Of a DNA stretch of 19,058 bases, positions 14,815 to 19,058 are shown piece after piece. How positions within the stretch are numbered: the stretch's first letter is position 1; each line of letters starts with the position of its first letter. The notes under the pieces were generated by a model that saw only the letters and a list, made by a program, of their open reading frames with translations, did no database searches and was not told the origin of the DNA. The stretch lies in assembly GCA_900552525.1 (NCBI GenBank), contig UNSK01000038.1, forward strand, positions 1 to 19,058, written 5' to 3'. A program made the translations under genes and the position numbers. This DNA comes from Candidatus Gastranaerophilales bacterium. GTDB taxonomy: Bacteria > Cyanobacteriota > Vampirovibrionia > Gastranaerophilales > Gastranaerophilaceae.

Positions 14815-15879
14815 ATGTCAGATACCAACCAACCCAGACAAATAACTGTTTCTGAGATGTCACCGCATGTTCACAGTTTTGGTCCGGGCGAAAATAAAGT
14901 CACAAAAATCTCAGCATGGCTTATTAAATGGATAGAAAAATCTTTAGAATCTGGAAGTATAAAACCTTTCGACTTTTTGCCGTCAAAGGGGGATTTAGCA
15001 TTCCATATCGGGGTTAGCAAAGGAACGATACAAAATGTTTTCAGATATGTTGAAGACTGCGGCATGGTTGAGTCGAAACAGAGAATTGGAACTTATATAA
15101 AGCCAAAATACAAAAGCATTAAATCGGAAAAACTTACGTCCAAAAGAGAACTTGCATGTGAAGCAATAAAAAAATTTATGATAGAAAATAACTACCATAC
15201 TGGAGATTGCCTTGTTTCAACCCGAAAACTCAGCCGGATTACAGGGATTTCCAATACAACAATTCGAATGGCAATAGGAAGTCTGGTTTCACAAAATATC
15301 TTAAAAAAGGTGAACAATGTCTTTATTGCAGGAAGAATGGATTTTTCTATTGAAGATGTTAAGGTTCAGACACTTGTTGAAAAAACAGCAGAAAACCTAA
15401 AAACACACATATTAATGAATTATAACTCAGGCGACAGGCTCCCTGCAAACTTTGAACTTGCAAAAATATTTAATGTAAGCGTTAAGACTATACATGATTC
15501 AATAAAATTGCTTGCAAAACAAGGAATTTTGTATACAAGACGCGGCCAATACGGAACTGTAGTAACAAATAACAGCAATGAAAATTCTCTTTATCATTAC
15601 GAAAAAATAGAATTAAAAATCAGACATTACATTGCGGAAAATTGTAATATAGGCTCGCGTCTTCCTTCCATTCTAACTTTTGCCGAGCAATATGAAGTCA
15701 GTGCCAAAACAGTAAAAAAAGCTCTTGATAATCTTTCAGAAGAAGGTTATATAACTTTTACCAGAGGCCGCTACGGGGGGACATTTGTTACAGATATCCC
15801 TCAGGGAGTAAATGAGGCGTACAAATGGCTTGCATTGAGTCCTGAATACGCGACAAATATTGAAAAACTTGAAAATTGA
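14815..15879 (+). CDS. Putative transcriptional regulator with four tandem GntR-like winged HTH domains
   Basis: A 354-residue protein built from four related GntR-like winged helix-turn-helix units, at about 29-96, 110-172, 188-251 and 261-326. Each repeats the order helix, a short LP or equivalent link, recognition helix with VS.(G/K)T(I/V), then L...G, then a wing ending in G or GT. Examples are LPSKGDLAFHIGVSKGTIQN (1), STRKLSRITGISNTTIRMAI (2), LPANFELAKIFNVSVKTIHD (3) and LPSILTFAEQYEVSAKTVKK (4). Units 3 and 4 are the most canonical, with RGQYGT and RGRYGGT wings; unit 2 has lost its Gly-rich wing. No effector-binding domain (FCD, UTRA, aminotransferase) is present. It may bind extended or multiple sites. 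It lies between hup and infC with an inverted repeat at its promoter. GntR type is inferred from motif pattern. Confidence 0.85.
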   Translation: MSDTNQPRQITVSEMSPHVHSFGPGENKVTKISAWLIKWIEKSLESGSIKPFDFLPSKGDLAFHIGVSKGTIQNVFRYVEDCGMVESKQRIGTYIKPKYKSIKSEKLTSKRELACEAIKKFMIENNYHTGDCLVSTRKLSRITGISNTTIRMAIGSLVSQNILKKVNNVFIAGRMDFSIEDVKVQTLVEKTAENLKTHILMNYNSGDRLPANFELAKIFNVSVKTIHDSIKLLAKQGILYTRRGQYGTVVTNNSNENSLYHYEKIELKIRHYIAENCNIGSRLPSILTFAEQYEVSAKTVKKALDNLSEEGYITFTRGRYGGTFVTDIPQGVNEAYKWLALSPEYATNIEKLEN

Positions 15880-15896
15880 TTTTAGCATGATATTAT
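15869..15896 (+). promoter_or_regulatory. Promoter of infC, starting inside the upstream regulator gene
   Basis: TTGAAA (15869-15874), 16 bp, TATTAT (15891-15896). The -35 box is in the last codons of the four-wHTH gene. It would give a leader of roughly 30 nt including the AAGGAG site at 15918-15923. Confidence 0.5.
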
Positions 15897-15932
15897 AAAT
15901 AATATAAAATTAAAGAAAAGGAGAAAATAACC

Positions 15933-16472
15933 ATAGCTAACGAAGACAGAAACCCGAATAAGGGTAAGGACAAGCCTCTAATAAACGAAAGGATTAGAGC
16001 AAAAGAAGTAAGATTAATAGATGAAAACGGAAACAACCACGGAATAGTCCCAACATCACAAGCATTAAGAATGGCCGAAGAAGTTGATTTAGATTTAGTT
16101 GTAATAAGTCCTAATCAGGCACCGCCGGTTGCAAAGATTTTAAATTATGGCAAGTACAAATACGAGCTGGAAAAGAAGGCCAAAGAAGCCAAGAAAAAAC
16201 AGCACGTTGTTGATATAAAAGAAGTAAAAGTACGTTACAAAATAGATACTCATGATTACGAAGTCAGATTAAAAAACATAAAAAAATTTATTGCTCAGGG
16301 TAATAAGGTAAAAATCGTTGTAATGCTTCGCGGTCGTGAGATGCAGCATTCATCACTGGCAATAGAACTTGCAAACAGATTCATTACAGATTTAGCAAAT
16401 GAACCTGTAACAGTTGAAAAGAAACCTATGGTAGAAGGCAGAAACGTAACAGCGTGGCTTGCCCCGCAATAA
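15933..16472 (+). CDS. infC: Translation initiation factor IF-3 with AUA start codon
   Basis: A 179-residue IF-3. The reading frame is open through the typical N-terminus ANEDRNPNKGKDKPLINERI, then RAKEVRLIDENGNNHGIVPT, LDLVVISPNQAPPVAKILNY, GKYKYE and the C-terminal domain with MLRGREMQHSSLAIELANR. No ATG, GTG or TTG occurs in frame before an internal ATG at 16071, which would remove the first 46 residues of the N-domain. The start is therefore placed at ATA 15933, 9 nt after AAGGAG (15918-15923). IF-3 normally rejects non-canonical starts, and infC uses AUU or similar rare codons in other bacteria for feedback control; AUA fits that logic. rpmI and rplT, which usually follow, are absent. 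Confidence 0.9.
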   Translation: MANEDRNPNKGKDKPLINERIRAKEVRLIDENGNNHGIVPTSQALRMAEEVDLDLVVISPNQAPPVAKILNYGKYKYELEKKAKEAKKKQHVVDIKEVKVRYKIDTHDYEVRLKNIKKFIAQGNKVKIVVMLRGREMQHSSLAIELANRFITDLANEPVTVEKKPMVEGRNVTAWLAPQ

Positions 16473-16482
16473 ATAAAAAGAC

Positions 16483-16510
16483 TTGATTAAAAATTTTTAG
16501 CAAGTAGAAT
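16483..16510 (+). promoter_or_regulatory. Promoter of tRNA-Phe
   Basis: TTGATT (16483-16488), 16 bp, TAGAAT (16505-16510), 42 nt before the mature tRNA. A 7-bp hairpin (TATAGCC at 16516-16522 with GGCTATA at 16525-16531, TT loop) lies in the predicted 5' leader. Confidence 0.55.
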
Positions 16511-16552
16511 AGATATATAGCCTTGGCTATAACAATAATAAATAAAAAATAT

Positions 16553-16625
16553 GCCGCAATAGCTCAGTTGGTAGAGCAAGGGACTGAAAATCCCTGTGTC
16601 CTTGGTTCAATTCCGAGTTGCGGCA
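16553..16625 (+). tRNA. tRNA-Phe (anticodon GAA)
   Basis: A 73-nt cloverleaf. The acceptor stem pairs GCCGCAA with TTGCGGC plus discriminator A. The D arm contains AGCTCAGTTGGTAGAGC, the anticodon arm GGGACTGAAAATCCC has GAA in a CTGAAAA loop, and the T arm CTTGGTTCAATTCCGAG has the TTCAA loop. The CCA end is not encoded. Eight T at 16628-16635 follow almost immediately and may terminate transcription. Confidence 0.98.
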
Positions 16626-16686
16626 TATTTTTTTTATATAAATTTTTTATTTTGGGCAGTGAACATTTTGAAATTTTATATAATCT

Positions 16687-17307
16687 TCAAATTTTGGAGC
16701 AATGCTTATGTTCGTGACGGTGGCCATGACAATGATGGTGCTCGCCTCCGCAAGAGTTTTCGCCTGTAGATAAAGTATCATTGAAATATTGGTTAATAAC
16801 ATCTTCTACTTCTAATTCAGGACACCCGACAACAACTTTTACTCCATTTTGAGCGAATATTTGTAATGGTCTGCCCCCCATACCGCCTGCCAAAACAAGA
16901 TTTGCTCCTTGAGAAGATATCCAGCTTGCACTCTGGCAAGAAATGCCATCTTCTGGAACTTTCTTTTCAATGCTTATAATTTCTTTAGTTTCTGGATTAA
17001 CTTCTGCAAACGTAAAGTACTCACAATGTCCGAAATGTCCGCATAATTTTTCTTCTTTTGATGGAATTACAATTTTCATCATTTTATCTCCTTTTAATTT
17101 TTCTACATTTGATTGTAAAATGATTGCACTTTCTAAGGCTTCTGTTTCTGTCATATTATGACTTTGAGCATATTCTCTCAAAATATTTAAAACATCTTCA
17201 TTAATTCTTCTATTGAACGGCACCTTTTTTCTGCAAGTTTTCTTTCTTCCGGCACACTCACGCTTTCCTCCCCAACACTTATTTTGTTTAAAATTACTTT
17301 CTTTCAT
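16687..17307 (-). CDS. RHH-like domain fused to a NifX/NifB-type iron-molybdenum cofactor domain with His-rich tail
   Basis: A 206-residue protein. The N-terminal part (1-75) has three Cys (11, 18, 25) in a basic stretch (KCWGGKRECAGRKKTCRKK), then a ribbon-helix-helix-like segment VPFNRRINEDVLNILREYAQ and TETEALESAII, suggesting DNA binding. From M76/M77 the protein is a dinitrogenase iron-molybdenum cofactor-type domain (PF02579-like): MKIVIPSKEEKLCGHFGHCE, SWISSQGANLVLAGGMGGRP and an NGVKVVVGCPE end. The tail (about 189-206) is Cys/His-rich (HHHCHGHRHEHKHC), likely metal binding. AAGGAG plus ATGATG inside the gene (17093-17077) could start the second domain alone. The ATG at 17307 is chosen for its GAGG site; an upstream ATG at 17334 lacks one. 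No nif genes are nearby, so a role in Fe-S or other metal handling is more likely than nitrogen fixation. Confidence 0.8.
   Translation of the reverse strand: MKESNFKQNKCWGGKRECAGRKKTCRKKVPFNRRINEDVLNILREYAQSHNMTETEALESAIILQSNVEKLKGDKMMKIVIPSKEEKLCGHFGHCEYFTFAEVNPETKEIISIEKKVPEDGISCQSASWISSQGANLVLAGGMGGRPLQIFAQNGVKVVVGCPELEVEDVINQYFNDTLSTGENSCGGEHHHCHGHRHEHKHCSKI
17077..17093 (-). promoter_or_regulatory. Internal ribosome binding site and in-frame start within the RHH-NifX gene
   Basis: On the minus strand AAGGAG (17093-17088) lies 5 nt before an ATGATG pair (17082-17077), exactly where the NifX-type domain begins. This is a stronger ribosome binding site than that of the full-length start. 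Confidence 0.5.
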
Positions 17308-17340
17308 AACTAGACCTCTATTATAATTTACCATATAATC

Positions 17341-17353
17341 TTGATAATATCAA
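17341..17353. promoter_or_regulatory. Palindrome upstream of the RHH-NifX gene, candidate operator
   Basis: TTGATAATATCAA is a perfect palindrome around a central A (arms TTGATA/TATCAA). It overlaps a TTATCA -35-like hexamer (17347-17342) placed 16 bp from a TATAAT (17325-17320) on the minus strand. That -10 is very close to the ribosome binding site, so the real promoter is uncertain. Confidence 0.35.
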
Positions 17354-17457
17354 TACATATTCAAGAAGGACATTGCAGGGTATATATCAGACAGCAGCAA
17401 TGCTCATTCTAATTTAATTATGATGCACTCGATATAAATAATTATCAAACCTAGAGT

Positions 17458-19058
17458 CTATTGATAGCCTACTATTGTTTCTTTAAACATTTGAGATAAT
17501 TTTTCTTTTTCGTTACTTCCTGCTGTACTAAATCTACATAATGGGATATCGTATTTTGCAAAAATCGTGTTTTTTAATTCATCTCTTTTTGCCTGTTTAC
17601 TGCCTTCTTTGTGATATTTTGAACCATCAACTTCTATTGCTAATACTGGAGATTTATCTATTGTTTTGTAAATTAGAAAATCCACATGAGTCCAATCATT
17701 TTTAGCATATTTTTTCTCATCATCTGACATTAAGCCCAAATCTCTTATAATCATATTAAGGGGCACATGAACCGCTATTTCATAATTTCCGTTATATTTT
17801 TTTATTATCTCATTAATTAAACCATACATAAGATTTTCGCTATCATATTCAGAAATTTTCTTGTATTTTCTTAGAAATATTCTTCTTTGCTCTGCATATG
17901 TTTGATAAAGTAAATCAAATACCGAAAATATTTTACTCTCTTTTATTTCGCAATTATTATATTCAATGTATTTAACAAGTTCATTGATTATAGTATCCTT
18001 CTTTTGTTCATTTCCGTTAATTACAACAATTAATTGTTCAATTGCCCTTGATATTGCTACATTTAAACGATTGGGATTATCTGTAAAATCTGTTATATTA
18101 TTATCGACTGTTGACAGAATAATAACTTTATTTTCCTGCCCTTGGAATTTATCCACAGTGTCTGCTTTAACTCCAGTTCCTTTAAATTGACTTTGCAGTG
18201 CATTTGTTTGATTCCGATAAGGAGTTACAATACCAAGCGAATCATCTATTGTGCACAAGTTTTCATTAGGAATTATCTCATTTTTTATTACATCTATTTG
18301 TCTTTGATTTACATTATCTCTTGTATGATTTCCCGCAACTGTTTTATATACAATTAAAGGTTTTTTGTCACTTTGTATCTTACTCAATATAATCAGTTCA
18401 TTATTATAGAATTTTTTATTGCAGAATTCTATAATTTTCGGGTGGCAGCGATAATGCTCTTTTAGCAAAGTATGTGGTGCTTGTTTAAATAATTCTGATA
18501 CAGAAGACAGCAAACAATGGTTTTTATATCTATAAACTTCAGGCATATCAAAATTATTAAAAACTTCATCCGTTAATTTTGCATTTTTAGAATCGACAAC
18601 ATTAGGTAATTGTTTTAAATCTCCAACTATTACTGCTTTTTTGGCACTTGATAATGCCAGAACTCCTGTGCATAAATCTACTTGAGATGCCTCATCAACA
18701 ATTACATAATCATACATTACGTCTTTAGATAAACACGTTCTTAAAGAATATGTTGTACTCAAAACAACCGGGTAATCTTTAATAAAATCTTCAGATTTAG
18801 TTTGTAACTCATCAATAGTGTATGTTTTTCTTTTTTGCAGAGTATATTTTTCTGCCAGCTTTGCTTTGAATATCTGAGTTGAAAGCTCGGAATATTCTTT
18901 CATTTTCGAGTTAAAATCAAATGAATTTAGTTCTTGTTCTAATTTTTTTATAGCTTTTTTATTTTTGAATATTTTAATTTGATAAAATTTTTGTTGATAT
19001 AAAGCAATTAAACATTCCTTTGAATATTTTTTCAATAATTGTTCTGCTATTGTCCTTT
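17458..19058 (-). CDS. SF1 (Dna2/Upf1-like) helicase with C-terminal PD-(D/E)XK-like nuclease domain, 5' end outside window
   Basis: The frame stays open to the window edge, and no good start exists within it; the only candidate, a TTG at 19035, is internal-looking. The Walker A motif is missing and should lie upstream. Counting from that TTG, the visible helicase motifs are II VIVDEASQ (111-118), III VGDLKQLPN (137-145), HYRCHPKII (194-202), VTPYRNQ (270-276), V TVDKFQGQENKVIILSTV (293-310) and VI NRLNVAISRA (322-331). The C-terminal domain (about 395-525) has HVDFLIYKT (450-458), then AIEVDGSKYH (466-475) and RDELKN (484-489), a DUF2726/Vsr-like PD-(D/E)XK pattern. It could act in DNA repair or in anti-phage defence; helicase-nuclease fusions of this general kind occur in defence loci. 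No partner gene is visible. Family assignment is good; role is unknown. Confidence 0.85.
   Translation of the reverse strand, partial: RTIAEQLLKKYSKECLIALYQQKFYQIKIFKNKKAIKKLEQELNSFDFNSKMKEYSELSTQIFKAKLAEKYTLQKRKTYTIDELQTKSEDFIKDYPVVLSTTYSLRTCLSKDVMYDYVIVDEASQVDLCTGVLALSSAKKAVIVGDLKQLPNVVDSKNAKLTDEVFNNFDMPEVYRYKNHCLLSSVSELFKQAPHTLLKEHYRCHPKIIEFCNKKFYNNELIILSKIQSDKKPLIVYKTVAGNHTRDNVNQRQIDVIKNEIIPNENLCTIDDSLGIVTPYRNQTNALQSQFKGTGVKADTVDKFQGQENKVIILSTVDNNITDFTDNPNRLNVAISRAIEQLIVVINGNEQKKDTIINELVKYIEYNNCEIKESKIFSVFDLLYQTYAEQRRIFLRKYKKISEYDSENLMYGLINEIIKKYNGNYEIAVHVPLNMIIRDLGLMSDDEKKYAKNDWTHVDFLIYKTIDKSPVLAIEVDGSKYHKEGSKQAKRDELKNTIFAKYDIPLCRFSTAGSNEKEKLSQMFKETIVGYQ

Noticed and set aside
16071..16472. 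Short infC beginning at the internal ATG
   Set aside because: It would remove the conserved first part of the IF-3 N-domain, which is encoded in frame upstream behind a good ribosome binding site.
16523..16717. Plus-strand open frame of 64 codons spanning tRNA-Phe
   Set aside because: It runs straight through a complete tRNA gene and has no ribosome binding site.
17371..17402. CATTGC...GCAATG inverted repeat as terminator or operator
   Set aside because: Arms are only 6 bp with a 20-nt spacer and no T tract, so chance is likely in this region.
1..19058. CRISPR array, insertion sequence or prophage
   Set aside because: No regularly spaced direct repeats, transposase or integrase frames, or terminal inverted repeats were seen.

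Overview
This is a compact chromosomal window from a low-GC bacterium. It carries essential housekeeping genes (rnc, cdsA, frr, pyrH, rplI, proS, ribF, a formyltransferase, an HU gene, infC, tRNA-Phe) mixed with lineage-specific hypotheticals and a short flagellar operon. Flagellar chaperones, a Rhizobium etli/cyanobacterial-type asparaginase, a MetE-like protein and many short orphan proteins together suggest a non-photosynthetic cyanobacterial relative (Vampirovibrionia/Melainabacteria, perhaps Gastranaerophilales). That is inference; a low-GC Firmicute is the main alternative.

Layout. 104-2952 (minus) is a tight operon transcribed pyrH > frr > cdsA > rnc, with overlapping junctions. 3049-4149 (plus) is an orphan protein with a weak FliK-like C-terminal region and a possibly leaderless start; it converges with and overlaps a MetE/UROD-like gene (4139-5185, minus). 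That gene lies directly behind the rplI terminator (rplI 5255-5749). proS follows on the minus strand (5851-7599). 7742-9779 (plus) is an orphan small protein, ribF and a formyltransferase. 9818-10786 (plus) is an orphan. It converges with a minus-strand operon (12829 down to 10783) encoding an MshEN-like coiled-coil protein, the asparaginase and a small membrane protein. 12917-14222 (plus) is flaG-fliS-fliT. 14405-16625 (plus) holds hup, an unusual regulator with four tandem winged helix-turn-helix domains, infC with an AUA start, and tRNA-Phe(GAA). 16687-17307 (minus) fuses an RHH-like domain to a NifX/NifB-type metal-cluster domain with a His-rich tail. 17458 to the window end (minus) is the C-terminal part of an SF1 helicase with a C-terminal PD-(D/E)XK-like nuclease domain.

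Sigma-70-like promoters (TTGNNN, 16-17 bp, TATAAT-like) can be read upstream of several genes. Two of them sit inside the 3' ends of preceding genes, so transcription units are packed with almost no spacer. There is no gene-free stretch longer than 300 bases; 1-103 holds nothing I can identify.

The points most worth a second look are the four-wHTH regulator with an inverted repeat around its own -10 box, the AUA start of infC, the RHH-NifX fusion with an embedded strong ribosome binding site, the helicase-nuclease at the edge (possibly genome defence), and an RNase III that lacks one normally conserved acidic residue.
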